A stretch of 64,000 nt of DNA from Cryptosporidium bovis. Taxonomy: Eukaryota > Apicomplexa > Conoidasida > Eucoccidiorida > Cryptosporidiidae. The position numbers were made by a program, and so were the translations under genes. The number at the start of each line of letters is the position of its first letter. Position 1 is the stretch's first letter. Below are positions 22,309 to 33,313 of the stretch, piece by piece. The stretch lies in assembly GCA_009768925.2 (NCBI GenBank), contig VHIT02000044.1, positions 1 to 64,000 of the forward strand, written 5' to 3'. The notes beneath the pieces were generated by a model. The model worked only from the letters and a program-made list of their open reading frames with translations. It searched no databases and was not told the origin of the DNA.

Positions 22309-24906
22309 TTAGAATTTCGGATGCAATGTGCTGAAACTTACCCTTTTTTCTATCCCTCTTATGTGGTCTATTATCTGTATCATTTCAATTCTTTTTGTTT
22401 GTATCAATCCACTTTTTTCGGCAATCTCCAACAAAAGTGATGATAATAGACGGGTATCATTTGGATTATTGTGTTTAATATTAATGTTATCTATGGCTCT
22501 TTTGCGACCATAGCCATGTGATTCTCTATCAACTCTTGCCACTGAAGATGATGATGAAGACGAAAATGAAAAAGGTGACAAAGGAGATGATAATGACGAA
22601 ATACGAATATTTTTGACCTTTTCATCATCATTTTTATATTCACTTGAAGTGTTACTCACTATATCATGTTTCTGATTTTGTATTAAATCATTATCTATAA
22701 TGTTACTAGTATCACTATTATTAGTTTTAGAATTTCTATATAATTTATAAACCTTACTATTTACATTTCTTTTGATGACTTTACTGGAATATCCACACAT
22801 TTTTTTAATCAAGCTCAAAACGGTAATCATTGTGAATGATGATGTATACTTGAATCTATTTATAACTTTATTTATTAACACATTCTTACCCAAACCTATG
22901 TAGCCAACATACAATTGTATTTCTATATTATCCATTCCCGAGAAAGGCAATTCACCATATACCATCTCCCATAACATAACTCCGAGTGAATAAGAATCAA
23001 TGTTTTTACATGAGTTATACTTATTCTCCATGTACAACTTAGCTGGTTCTAATGTAGGCAAAGTTTTAACAAGTATTTCTGGTGGATAATAATTAAGTAT
23101 TTTCGAATCCGATACCTTCGGAGAACTAGCCATATCACTAAAATAATCATATTCATTATTATTAACAATATTCTTATCCAAATCAACTCGTTTCGTATTA
23201 ATGTCGTAAAAAGATGCCTCAAGTAAAAAGTGTCCAATATCTGCTAACTTTACTGAAACACTTAATTCATCATTTACACTCATTATCTTTAGATCATTGC
23301 ACTTTTCGCCATTTATGTGTTCCTCCATATTTCTTTGTCCTGTAATCTCTCTTCCTGTTCCATTTTTTTCGACTCCCATCTCCGTTCCATATATTCCTAA
23401 GATCCCATTATTATTACCAACATTGTATTTATTCACGAGTAAAATGTTTGATGGTTTTAAGTTTAAATGAAAAAATCCCTTCTGATTCAAATAATAACAA
23501 CCACAGGCTATCTCTTTTGTTATCTTCAATGCGTCTTGAATGTTTATTCCTCCGTTATACGACATATAGTCAAACCTAAAATAATCACTTGTTAAACTAT
23601 TTCTAAAATCCAAGCATACTCTTTCTTTTAATCCAATTCTCCTGGCATTTTCACCACCTACACCACCATTTACACCGTTGATGTTAACATTCTTTCTTTT
23701 ATTGCTCAAATACCTATTCAAAGATCCAGAGTTTATATATTCTGTAACTACACAATGTATATCTTCCGTGTAACTATGACAGAATCCTAATGTCAATACC
23801 AAATTTGGGTGTCTCAACGACCATATTAACTTGCATGTGTTCTCCCACAACTCAGGTCTTACTATTTTTCCCTTGAAAACCTTTATTGCTACCTCCTTGC
23901 CTAACCACTTACCCAAATAATATGATGATCTTATGGTATTATTGCTATTTTTTCCATTATTCTTCCAAAAATCAAAATTATCTTCGTTACATACCAATTT
24001 TCTTATGAAAACTAACTGTTCAAATGGTATATTTATTCCAGAGTACGAAAAAGAACAAAAAATTGAATTTAATGGTGTTGAAGATAGTGACAATGTATTA
24101 TATATCACTTCATTATTAAATCCAAGTGATATTAACTTTTCTTTAATGGAATATTTTTTCAATGATAATACTCTTTTATATAATATCCTGTATTTTTTTA
24201 TGCAATTAACCATTTTTATTCTATATCCCAATTCTTTTATTCCAAATATATCACCCACACCTTTTTTACTTACCAGCAATGGTGATAACAACAATTCTTC
24301 GTTTTTTATCCTAGAATTCCTCACTAATTCAATATATTCCCTCTTTATTCCTGACTTTTCCATTAACTCTATCAAAGAATAATGTTCTAGCTTCTTATTA
24401 TTGGGTACTTTCACTCTCTTTTTATCACTACAATCTTTATCGTCACTTAAGCATTCTAATTCCAACAATCTTATTAACAACTCATTTGTACTACCTCTTT
24501 CTGTCACATTCTCTGTTATTCTCTCACAATTATCAACAACGTTTTGATTATCAGTTCTAATACCATTATTTATTAACTCAAATTTTGTTATTATCTTATT
24601 GTTTATAAACTTTTGTTCGCTACTATAGAATGTTGAATCGTAAATAGTTCCATCCAAAGCTATCATTATGCCACTATACTCACTACTGCAACCAAATCCC
24701 GGTTTTTTGTACCCTACAAATCTACTATAGTCATCCAAAAAACACATTATTAGCTCCAATTCATTTTTTTTATTTATTAAATACTCATTGCCTAAACTCA
24801 AATGTGATTCGTCCCCACAGTAGTAATTCAAATAATAGTAGTAACAGTACTTATTTATTTTTATTATTTCATTTTTAAAGATACCACTTGCCTTATTCAT
24901 TATCAT
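22309..24906 (-). CDS. TKL-type kinase-like protein with SAM domain, probable pseudokinase
   Basis: This 865-residue protein starts at the first ATG (24906; the frame extends upstream only through GTG). Residues about 173-241 look like a SAM domain, with IELMEKSGIKREYIELV, an IKNEELL block, DIFGIKELGYR and a final helix. The kinase-like domain spans about 320-720 and most resembles the tyrosine-kinase-like group. VAIK carries the ATP-site Lys342, but the glycine loop is not recognisable. The catalytic loop reads HLNLKPSN (480-487), so Asn replaces the catalytic Asp. The metal-binding motif is DIG (556-558), followed by a PPEIL and DSYSLGVMLWEM helix region. Loss of the HRD aspartate argues for a scaffold or allosteric role. 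SAM plus TKL is a combination also known in Plasmodium TKL proteins. The tail from about 730 is low-complexity. Confidence 0.85.
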   Translation of the reverse strand: MIMNKASGIFKNEIIKINKYCYYYYLNYYCGDESHLSLGNEYLINKKNELELIMCFLDDYSRFVGYKKPGFGCSSEYSGIMIALDGTIYDSTFYSSEQKFINNKIITKFELINNGIRTDNQNVVDNCERITENVTERGSTNELLIRLLELECLSDDKDCSDKKRVKVPNNKKLEHYSLIELMEKSGIKREYIELVRNSRIKNEELLLSPLLVSKKGVGDIFGIKELGYRIKMVNCIKKYRILYKRVLSLKKYSIKEKLISLGFNNEVIYNTLSLSSTPLNSIFCSFSYSGINIPFEQLVFIRKLVCNEDNFDFWKNNGKNSNNTIRSSYYLGKWLGKEVAIKVFKGKIVRPELWENTCKLIWSLRHPNLVLTLGFCHSYTEDIHCVVTEYINSGSLNRYLSNKRKNVNINGVNGGVGGENARRIGLKERVCLDFRNSLTSDYFRFDYMSYNGGINIQDALKITKEIACGCYYLNQKGFFHLNLKPSNILLVNKYNVGNNNGILGIYGTEMGVEKNGTGREITGQRNMEEHINGEKCNDLKIMSVNDELSVSVKLADIGHFLLEASFYDINTKRVDLDKNIVNNNEYDYFSDMASSPKVSDSKILNYYPPEILVKTLPTLEPAKLYMENKYNSCKNIDSYSLGVMLWEMVYGELPFSGMDNIEIQLYVGYIGLGKNVLINKVINRFKYTSSFTMITVLSLIKKMCGYSSKVIKRNVNSKVYKLYRNSKTNNSDTSNIIDNDLIQNQKHDIVSNTSSEYKNDDEKVKNIRISSLSSPLSPFSFSSSSSSSVARVDRESHGYGRKRAIDNINIKHNNPNDTRLLSSLLLEIAEKSGLIQTKRIEMIQIIDHIRGIEKRVSFSTLHPKF

Positions 24907-25836
24907 TTTCACCTTTTATTCACTTATTTTTGCAACTTTTGTATTGTATGCTATTCTATACGGCATATGTACTGTCAAGTGCAGTCATCACAATAAGATC
25001 CCTACTTACAATGTTAATACTTCTTTTACATTTCATGTTAACTACACAATATTTGATCTTTTTTTATGCATTTTTACATTTTTTTATCAAATTATTATTT
25101 TCTATTTTCAAATGTACCGCCAGAACCCCAGGTACCAAACCATGCGCCATCACAATATTCACTTATTGATCTTAATAATTATTTGTCTTGTTTATATAGC
25201 ATTTAACTTTGAAGGTATTTATTTAATAAATAAATATATTGAAAAGAGCAATAAGATAATATAAAACCCTGATTTTTTTTCCCACTCATACCAATATATT
25301 TTACCGCTATTTTAATCATTAAATTTCGCAATTAATAAATTCATATATAATATATATATACATATATGTACATCCGCCAACGCATTAATATTTATTCTAC
25401 TTTGCAGTTTTCTGTGATAAATAATTGCAAATCCATATCAATATCGTGCTCATTTGTCTGGATTAAGTAAAATAATGGAATAGGTGGATTCTTTTATATT
25501 ACCAATAACATTCTACATTTACTGTGAATATATATTTGCCTGGGTGTTTTAATAATTATAGACTTTTTATAATTGTATAAGTAATTGTGTTGAGAATATT
25601 AAAATTTACATAAATAGTATACAGAAATTCAGCTTTGCTTGGTTTTGTCTAATTCTGGTATAGGGAAGAGTATTGCATACTGGTTATTTTTCTAGTTTGT
25701 TTATAATCTTCTATTATATTCATTTGTTTATAAGTCGCTTATTTTGTTTAATTCTATATAATATCTTTATTTTGGACATTAGTATTTAGTCATTTAGCAT
25801 TGATTAATAGTCAGAGCTAACTTAAAATTGCACAAA
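24907..25836. other. Divergent promoter region between pseudokinase and acyl-CoA synthetase
   Basis: This is 930 bp of AT-rich DNA between two divergent starts. Short frames at 24888-25264 read as Phe/Tyr/Leu-rich chance peptides. No RNA gene or strong motif is recognised. Confidence 0.5.
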
Positions 25837-27870
25837 ATGGGTAATGTGAACTCAGAACCGTTATCCACAGACACAGATGAATATGTATATTCATACCCAA
25901 TTCCAGGAACTGGAGATGATCACTCCACAGAGATAAGACGGTGTAAGAACTCCATGAACACTGAACTAGTGAGCAATTTTAAGAATAGAGTTGAAAACTG
26001 TTGGGAAATGTTGTTGCATGGAAAGGAAGTAACCAATGATGGAGATTTTTTGGGTTATAGAACCAGAAATGATGACGGGACCCTTGGTGAATATTCTTTT
26101 GTGAAGTTTTCTTATGTAATTCAAAAGGCTCAAGAAATAGGTAGTGGACTTATAGACGTTATAGGCTACGACACTGAGTCCTACGACCATAGTGATTTAA
26201 AGTTAAGATGTGTTTCCATTTTCTCAAAAAACACAGTGAATTGGTCAATTACTGAACATGCCTGCAATGCATATAACTTTACTTCAGTTCCTCTTTACGA
26301 TGTACTTGGTGACAATGGTTTAGTGTACATATTAAACATGACTAAGACAAAGGCTGTATTTTGTTCATTAATATGTGCTAAAAAGTTGTTTCCATTGTTG
26401 AATAAAATTAATTCAGTTGAATTGTTAGTAATGCTTGATAATGATTCAGGATCACTGGAGAATATCCCTGAATACATCAATAACAAGGTAAAAATAATTG
26501 ACTTCAATGAATTGAGCAAAATTGGTAAAAAAAAACTGAAAAAACCCTCCCCCGGAGTATTGGATTCAATTCATTCAATACATTATACATCAGGTACAAC
26601 GGGTGTTCCAAAAGGTGTTATCCTCCCAAATAAATCATGGATTGCTTGTTGTTCTGGCTTCCTTGAAGGAGGCCAACTCGGAAGAAAAGATACTGGTTTA
26701 TCTAGTTCAGATTGCCACATCAGTTATCTTCCCTTGGCACATATTTTTGAAAGGACTGTCCACTTGGTTTTTTCTTATATTGGCGGAAAGATAGGGTTTT
26801 ATTCTGGCGATCCACAAAATCTGGTTAGTGATATACAAAAACTAAAACCAACAATTTTCGTCGCCGTTCCAAGAGTGTTATCTAGAATCCACGATAATGT
26901 AATGATCAACTTGGAAAAGAAATCAAAAGCTGTCCAAGCCCTTTTTAGGTTTGCTTTGAAACAAAAGGAGAGAAGAAGTTCATCTTCCCATGCATTTTGG
27001 GATTTTGTTGTTTTTAATAAGATTAAGGATATTATGGGTGGAAGGCTTAGAGTTATTCTGTGTGGTGCTGCTCCCTTGGACAAGACAATACTTACCAGGA
27101 TAAGATGTTTTACATGTGCTTATTGTTTAGAAGGCTATGGCATGACCGAATTGCTTCCGACGCTCATGCCAGAAATAACCGACACTGCTGTTCAAACTTT
27201 GGGTGGGCCCTCTCCAAGTTTTGAATTCAAATTAGTCTCTATACCGGAAATGGGTTACGATGTGAAACATGAAACTCCCACTGGTGAGCTACTTCTGAGA
27301 GGTCCTCCCACCTTTATTGGTTATTTTGGCAATCCCGAGGAGACAAACGCAGTCACCTGTGAAGAAGGTTGGGTTAGAACCGGTGACGTCTGTCAACTTC
27401 TTCCAAACGGTGGATTGAGAATTATTGATAGGAGGAAAAATATATTTAAACTTTCACAAGGCGAATATATTGCTCCTGAGAAGCTTGAAAGTATATTTAC
27501 TTCTTCTTGTGAACTCATATATCAGGCCCTTGTTGTCGGGAGATCTAATGAGAATTCTTTGGTTGCCATTTTTGTTCTTGACCAGGATTTTACAATGAAC
27601 TTTGCTCGAAATCAACAACTTGGAAATGACATCAAATTCTCTGACCTCGAAAACCATCCTGCCATTATCAATAAAGTCCAATCAGATTTATTGGTTGCTG
27701 AGAAACAAAACAACATCCTTGGATATGAAAAGATTAAGGCTTTCAGGTGCATTACCACTCCATTCACTGTTGAGAATGAGCTTCTTACTCCCACATTCAA
27801 AGTCGTTAGGTACAAGGCCATTAAGAAATTTGACTATATTATTGACGAACTTTATAAAAGCATTAAATAG
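25837..27870 (+). CDS. Long-chain fatty acyl-CoA synthetase, probably N-myristoylated
   Basis: This enzyme activates long-chain fatty acids to acyl-CoA with ATP; Cryptosporidium salvages host fatty acids and depends on such enzymes. I start at the ATG at 25837 (677 residues); the frame upstream reaches only a TTG. The protein then begins MGNVNSEP, a textbook N-myristoylation signal (Gly2, Ser6), which would place it on membranes. ANL-superfamily motifs are in order: the P-loop YTSGTTGVPKG near residue 250, GYGMTE near 433, the adenylate-binding GDVCQLLPNGGLRIIDRRKN near 515-535, and the C-terminal hinge FKLSQGEYIAPEKLE. The C-terminal subdomain is complete. There is no intron and no signal peptide. 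It stands alone, divergent from the pseudokinase gene. Confidence 0.96.
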   Translation: MGNVNSEPLSTDTDEYVYSYPIPGTGDDHSTEIRRCKNSMNTELVSNFKNRVENCWEMLLHGKEVTNDGDFLGYRTRNDDGTLGEYSFVKFSYVIQKAQEIGSGLIDVIGYDTESYDHSDLKLRCVSIFSKNTVNWSITEHACNAYNFTSVPLYDVLGDNGLVYILNMTKTKAVFCSLICAKKLFPLLNKINSVELLVMLDNDSGSLENIPEYINNKVKIIDFNELSKIGKKKLKKPSPGVLDSIHSIHYTSGTTGVPKGVILPNKSWIACCSGFLEGGQLGRKDTGLSSSDCHISYLPLAHIFERTVHLVFSYIGGKIGFYSGDPQNLVSDIQKLKPTIFVAVPRVLSRIHDNVMINLEKKSKAVQALFRFALKQKERRSSSSHAFWDFVVFNKIKDIMGGRLRVILCGAAPLDKTILTRIRCFTCAYCLEGYGMTELLPTLMPEITDTAVQTLGGPSPSFEFKLVSIPEMGYDVKHETPTGELLLRGPPTFIGYFGNPEETNAVTCEEGWVRTGDVCQLLPNGGLRIIDRRKNIFKLSQGEYIAPEKLESIFTSSCELIYQALVVGRSNENSLVAIFVLDQDFTMNFARNQQLGNDIKFSDLENHPAIINKVQSDLLVAEKQNNILGYEKIKAFRCITTPFTVENELLTPTFKVVRYKAIKKFDYIIDELYKSIK

Positions 27871-28776
27871 ATTTTCAAAGTATCAGGAACTTAACTACTA
27901 TTCTCCTCACTTTTAAAGTTGCATTAATTAAAGAATTTAATTAAAAATGAAGTAGCAAAAACTGAACCTTTTTTTGTGTTTTAGCTTTTTTCGTTTAACC
28001 CAATTTTTTATTATTTAAATAATTAGTTAGCTTGAAATAATAGTTTTTTTATTTTTTAAGGCTGCTTTTAGCTTTCCTTTCCCTCCTCACAGCTTTATTT
28101 TGTGTCTATTCTGTTTTTACTCCAAACCCGCATCTTATTTGTTTGTGTTTTATTATTTAAAGTCCACATCCAGCTGACCGTGGTCAAAGGGAAATTCTCA
28201 CATTCTAAACATTCACGATTTCCATTTCTATTAATCAACCAGCCTGTTTGACTTTGTAATTTCAGTCATTCTCATCCTCAATTTTATATAATATAAACGC
28301 TAATACCTATATATAATCATTGACAATTAGTTGCATGCATGCAATTTGTAAAAGTGGGCATGCATTGCAAGTAGTGAATTTTTTAGCGGGGCAATGAAGA
28401 AAATAAAGGAGATCTTAATTAAAATATATACAAAGGTTTAAAAAAATATTTCAAAAAGTTAGAATTATTTTAGGTTTAGTTTTTAACTCATAATTAAGCT
28501 CTTAAAATTTGATCTATTAAAAACACAACGGAACAGGGTTGTAGTGAACACAGATATAAATAGTTAAAGTACATCTAAAAATAGTAATCCTAGGAAAGCG
28601 GAAACTGTTTAACTGTTAAGCTACAACGCAGTTCATTTTTTAGTTTATTTATTACATTCTTTAAGTTTTCCAGGTGGCAAGAAATCAAGGAATGGTAGAA
28701 AGAATATAAAAAAAACAAGCATTGAGGTCCGAAAAACCTGCAAGGAGAGGCGGAAGTGATTATTGAATTTATTAAA
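27871..28776. other. Intergenic region with clustered GCATGC words
   Basis: About 0.9 kb separates two plus-strand genes. It holds TGCATGCATGCA at 28332 and GCATGCAT at 28358, roughly 420-445 bp before the start of the secreted coiled-coil gene, and otherwise AT-rich DNA. Nothing else is recognised. Confidence 0.5.
28332..28365. promoter_or_regulatory. Cluster of three GCATGC sites (AP2-type)
   Basis: TGCATGCATGCA (28332-28343, two overlapping palindromes) is followed after 14 bases by GCATGCAT (28358-28365). This is the densest AP2-type cluster in the window and it lies upstream of a secreted-protein gene. AP2 binding is inferred from the known word, not shown. Confidence 0.45.
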
Positions 28777-31700
28777 ATGCATTCAACTAATGGGAAATTA
28801 GCAGCTTTTTTTACTTCACTAGTACTTCTAACAAGTCAAGTATTTTTTGAAGGGATAAGCACGTCAGTACAAGTAGATGAAAAAAGAAATGGTTTATTGG
28901 ATGTTGAGTTGGTGATGTTGCCACTAAAAAACCAGACTAACGAATTTCAGATGTTACCGAGATTTAGTTGGGACGAACTATCAGATAAGGAGGACGAGAG
29001 CTTGAAGCAAATACAAGACAACGTGATATTAACAAAATCTGAGGAATATTGGTTAATAATATCCGAGTTGGAGTATGAAATGAATGGTTACGAAGACGAG
29101 CAAAAAATCTTAATTAAAATGTCTGAAGAATTTCAGAACATGTCAAAAGAATTTGAGATCTACAATAAGAACGCTGAAGTCCAGTCTTTACTTGGTGGAA
29201 ATGGTATTGCTGAGTTTAACAAGTTGGAAGAAAACATGAGATACAGTGTTGAATTATTGATGAATGAGATAAGGGAAAATCAAAATTGTATAAATAAATT
29301 CAAAAAATCCTTGGATCCTTATTTAAAGAATCCAATATTGGATATGATTGCTAAGATAAAAAAAACAATAGGAGGCGACAGATCATCAGAATCCAAGAAT
29401 AAAAAAATTAAAGGATACGCATATTCATTTCAATTGTTGAATATAATGAAAGAAAGGTATAACACAATAAGGAGTGTTAATAGAATAATGGAGAAGAATC
29501 ACCTAATCATGGATGATACAATAAGCACATTTAATTATATAATGAATGAACTGCTAATACTTATAAACGACCAACTTAAACCAATATTAACGTCAAAGTT
29601 TGGCGAGAATAGAGTCAATACAGTCGTTAAGTCCGGAAACGAATTAATAAAGAAGGCTGAATTGATTAATTCAATGTTTTCAAATACCGTTTTTATTAAA
29701 TACGGTAAAATTGATGAATTAACATCAGGAATATACAGTAATGTCACTGTCGAAGATGTTGGTAATGAGCTCAAAAAAAACAATATTAAACTAATTAAAG
29801 AGTTTGAATTAGTACCACCTGACTATGACTCCAGGATAGAAACATCTGAAAGATTGGTAATGTGGGAAACTGATATATCGCTATCAATTAGAAACATTTT
29901 AGAAGGAAGTGGAGTTTCTGAGTTATTTAAAGGCATAGACAATGATATAAAAAATATTGAAATAGTGGATTTAAATGAGAAGTTGCTGAATAAAATAAAA
30001 GAGATAGATAATAAATTATATAAATTAACATTAATAGAAAGCGAAATAAAAACAATGTGGTACGTGTTTAACTATTTGAAAAAGGACGAGTTACTATTGA
30101 ATTATAATGATGATTTAAAGTATATAATTGAAAATGAGGAGCTAAACGTTGATAATCAGGAAAGAATAACGTACATTTACAATCAATTAACAAATGCAAA
30201 ATCTGAGTATCAGATACTTTACTTTAACAATACTAATGAAGACAATATAGAAACCCATTTTAATAACGAAATGGCAAGTGATTATTATTCAAGTTTAAAG
30301 ACGTTAATGTGTTTAGATCAGTTTTACAGAATAAAACAAGAGGTCTGTGATAGCAGCCAAGAATGTGAAAGCAAGAGCAATTATCTGCATTATTCTCAAG
30401 TAAATGAGGAATGTGTAAATTTTTTGGTTGACAAAATAAAATTATTCGAGACAAAAAGATCGTTAAATGGTAACGATAATAGTGAAGAGCATAAAAAAGG
30501 ATCAAGGTATGTGATAGAATATTTTATTTCATTGATATTCCCAAACAAGGAAAAAAGAAATTACCTTGAGAATCATACGAATTCACCAATATGGTGTTTA
30601 ATTCAGGAGTTGAATGAAGAAAAGAAAATGTCTTTGGATAGTAACGAAAATGAGTATGGTAAACTATTGATCAGAAAACGGGATAGGGTAAATAGGATTG
30701 TGCAAATGGCGAATGATTATAATGAAAGAAGTAAATTAATATTAAGTAAAGTAGACTCTGTTTTAAACAAAAATGAGACAACGGAAGAGTTTAACCAAGT
30801 AAAGGAATATATGGAAAAAATGGATAAAGTGCTAAGAAAGTACATCTTTGAAACAATAAGCAACAAAGAAGATATAATAAATGTTTTTGATAATATAGAA
30901 AGAGTACTGAAAATGATACTGGACGATCTGTCTGAGAAGAGTCTCAGCAATGAAAATATGATTGTGTCCCTTAAAAGCAAATATGATGAAATTTTGTTTT
31001 TGTTCAATGAATACACAGCCAAGTGTAATTTGAAATTTGGAAGGAAGGAAAGAATTGAAGGCATAAGATTTTTGGAGAAAACCAAGAGCCAGTTAAAGGA
31101 GTTTGGTGATCGAATTGAGGAAATAAAAAAACAGATAGAAGAAGTTTGCCTTGAAAGCAACAACAACTACAATGGTCTTCAACAAAACATTTCATTGCTT
31201 CTATCCTATACCCATTCATCAAGGGTTTTATTGGGATCAGAAATTCAAGTCAATAATCACGAGGAAGATGAGGATAATAAGATAATATCAATTAACTTGA
31301 GACACGAAGATTCGTATGTGGAGTCTTTTAGAGTTCGATATAGATATATATTGGGGATGATAGGTTATTACAACAAAGTTTATCTTGATTTGAAGAGAAA
31401 GAAACAGAGTTTATTGGAGAATGAGAATGCTTTGACAAACAAACTTGTGCAAGTTGAGAAACAGATGAGAAAAAGATTTATGGGAAAAGTGAGTAATGGT
31501 TCAGAAAAATCATTGGAACACGATACTAATAGAGTGAGAAGACAGAGAAAAATAGCTGAAAGACTGTTAAATGGATACTTAATGTTAAACCTTAAAATAT
31601 ATAATTCAAAATCTAGCGTAATCAAGAATGCATTGGTGGCACTTGATAATGTTATTTCAGATTATAAATTTCAAATAAATAGATTTAAAAGGGAGAACAA

Positions 31701-32817
31701 TATAGGAAAACAAATTAAGTTTAAAACTAAGTTAATGAATCTATTAAACATTAAGAAATTTTACAAGGCTAGGAAATACTATAATGTGATGAAATCGTTT
31801 GACGAGTATATAATGCAAAAAAGAGAACAGTTTTTTGAATATTTGGAGTATAGTGACAAAACAATAAACAGATTAAATAATAAAACGTTAGAAATTATTG
31901 ATTTTTACTTATGTAAAAGCGATAGAAAAGGAGACAAACATGAGACAATGGTGAGTGATGAACAGAACAATGCAGGAGTAAACTTCAACGATAAGGTGAT
32001 TGGTTTAGGTAAATTGGTGAGTAAACTTGAGCCGATACAAATACTAATAGGTGATTTGTATAGTATATTTTACAGATTAGGAAAGGTGGAGAATCACAAT
32101 AACATATATTATCTAGAATCAATATCAAAATTACTATTTGATGCAGTTAATGAATACGAAAAACTAAACAAGAATGTGAATAAAGTACAAAAAAAAACAT
32201 TAAACCTGTATTTAAAGCAACAAGTTGTCATTGAAAATATAATAAATTTGATTAAATTAATACTTCCTGCAGCATATTTCATTAGAAATTATAATAAAAT
32301 ACCTAGTGAGTATTTGAATTACAAATCGAAATACGGAAGCAAAGATATAATGGATAATGGAAGCTTTAATAATAATCACATTAATATTAAGGGCTGGAAC
32401 ATAAATAAGGGTAAATCAAATATTCATTTGGAAAACCTTTTAGCTATTCAGAGAAGATATATAAACAGTGAGGAGGAATTTTACAAGATGAAAACATACA
32501 TTGACGAACAAATTGAAAACCTCACACTACTTCCAGTGGATGTTAATATCAACAAGTATATTGGAAACACTGCAATCTTCCTTATATCCGACGAGTTACT
32601 TGAACAAATCACATTTGAATTAGAAAGAAATGATTTAGCATTCTCGAATGAAAAAATTGATAACATTAGTAACAAAAAGACTACGGTTATGGGATCTTAT
32701 ATTGAGGGGATAAGTAAAAAAAGAAAAGAACTTCACAATAAACTCATATCCAAATCTTTAATTGTCAAACAAGGAAAATGCTCGGATAATCATCGAAGTG
32801 GATTGGGAGAGAAATGA
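28777..32817 (+). CDS. Large secreted coiled-coil protein, unknown function
   Basis: The protein is 1346 residues long from the ATG at 28777; the frame upstream opens only with GTG. A clear signal peptide (AAFFTSLVLLTSQVFFEG after a basic start) predicts export. The rest is almost entirely charged helix, rich in Glu, Lys, Asn, Ile and Leu with heptad-like spacing. There are few cysteines (a small group near 520-545 and single ones elsewhere), a hydrophobic stretch near 1150-1170 (ENIINLIKLILPAAYFI) that may be a membrane or amphipathic segment, and a basic tail. I recognise no domain. Long secreted coiled-coil proteins in apicomplexans often reside in rhoptries, dense granules or the vacuole membrane; that placement is a guess. 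There is no intron. Confidence 0.85.
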   Translation: MHSTNGKLAAFFTSLVLLTSQVFFEGISTSVQVDEKRNGLLDVELVMLPLKNQTNEFQMLPRFSWDELSDKEDESLKQIQDNVILTKSEEYWLIISELEYEMNGYEDEQKILIKMSEEFQNMSKEFEIYNKNAEVQSLLGGNGIAEFNKLEENMRYSVELLMNEIRENQNCINKFKKSLDPYLKNPILDMIAKIKKTIGGDRSSESKNKKIKGYAYSFQLLNIMKERYNTIRSVNRIMEKNHLIMDDTISTFNYIMNELLILINDQLKPILTSKFGENRVNTVVKSGNELIKKAELINSMFSNTVFIKYGKIDELTSGIYSNVTVEDVGNELKKNNIKLIKEFELVPPDYDSRIETSERLVMWETDISLSIRNILEGSGVSELFKGIDNDIKNIEIVDLNEKLLNKIKEIDNKLYKLTLIESEIKTMWYVFNYLKKDELLLNYNDDLKYIIENEELNVDNQERITYIYNQLTNAKSEYQILYFNNTNEDNIETHFNNEMASDYYSSLKTLMCLDQFYRIKQEVCDSSQECESKSNYLHYSQVNEECVNFLVDKIKLFETKRSLNGNDNSEEHKKGSRYVIEYFISLIFPNKEKRNYLENHTNSPIWCLIQELNEEKKMSLDSNENEYGKLLIRKRDRVNRIVQMANDYNERSKLILSKVDSVLNKNETTEEFNQVKEYMEKMDKVLRKYIFETISNKEDIINVFDNIERVLKMILDDLSEKSLSNENMIVSLKSKYDEILFLFNEYTAKCNLKFGRKERIEGIRFLEKTKSQLKEFGDRIEEIKKQIEEVCLESNNNYNGLQQNISLLLSYTHSSRVLLGSEIQVNNHEEDEDNKIISINLRHEDSYVESFRVRYRYILGMIGYYNKVYLDLKRKKQSLLENENALTNKLVQVEKQMRKRFMGKVSNGSEKSLEHDTNRVRRQRKIAERLLNGYLMLNLKIYNSKSSVIKNALVALDNVISDYKFQINRFKRENNIGKQIKFKTKLMNLLNIKKFYKARKYYNVMKSFDEYIMQKREQFFEYLEYSDKTINRLNNKTLEIIDFYLCKSDRKGDKHETMVSDEQNNAGVNFNDKVIGLGKLVSKLEPIQILIGDLYSIFYRLGKVENHNNIYYLESISKLLFDAVNEYEKLNKNVNKVQKKTLNLYLKQQVVIENIINLIKLILPAAYFIRNYNKIPSEYLNYKSKYGSKDIMDNGSFNNNHINIKGWNINKGKSNIHLENLLAIQRRYINSEEEFYKMKTYIDEQIENLTLLPVDVNINKYIGNTAIFLISDELLEQITFELERNDLAFSNEKIDNISNKKTTVMGSYIEGISKKRKELHNKLISKSLIVKQGKCSDNHRSGLGEK

Positions 32818-33313
32818 ACCAAAACTATCACAGTCATTCGTTAAAAATTTAGATGATATTCTACACACAATTGTCTTTACCTGTGTGTAAATAAGTATTA
32901 CTCTTTTATATTTTTAAATAAAATATCGCAACAAACCAATACATATTTATCTAAAATACTGATCTAGTTGATATACATATATAAGGCGGGCTTTTGCTTA
33001 ATTAATTATTTATACTTTAATAGTGATATAGTAATTTATAAATAGCATGTGAGAAAGTTGTTTATATTGGGGGGGGGGAGAGAGAGAGGGGTTTTCATAG
33101 TATTAAAGGTTTTCTGTTCATAAAAAACTCCCCCTAAAAATGAAATAAAAGTTGACTTAGAGTACTTAATTTGTTTCAAAAAGCTTATAATTCATTTTTA
33201 TATTATAATTTAGGCAGATAACGAGAATAATAAGTCCTCTTTCCAAGTAAATAACATTAAAAGGAAAGGGGTTTGAGAGACTTGATTGTAAAGAAATAAG
33301 AAATATTTTAAAG
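32818..33313. other. Short intergenic region with G/GA run
   Basis: This is 496 bp between two plus-strand genes. It contains a run of ten G (33069-33078) followed by alternating AG and GGGG, and otherwise AT-rich sequence. It should carry the proteasome gene promoter. Confidence 0.5.
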
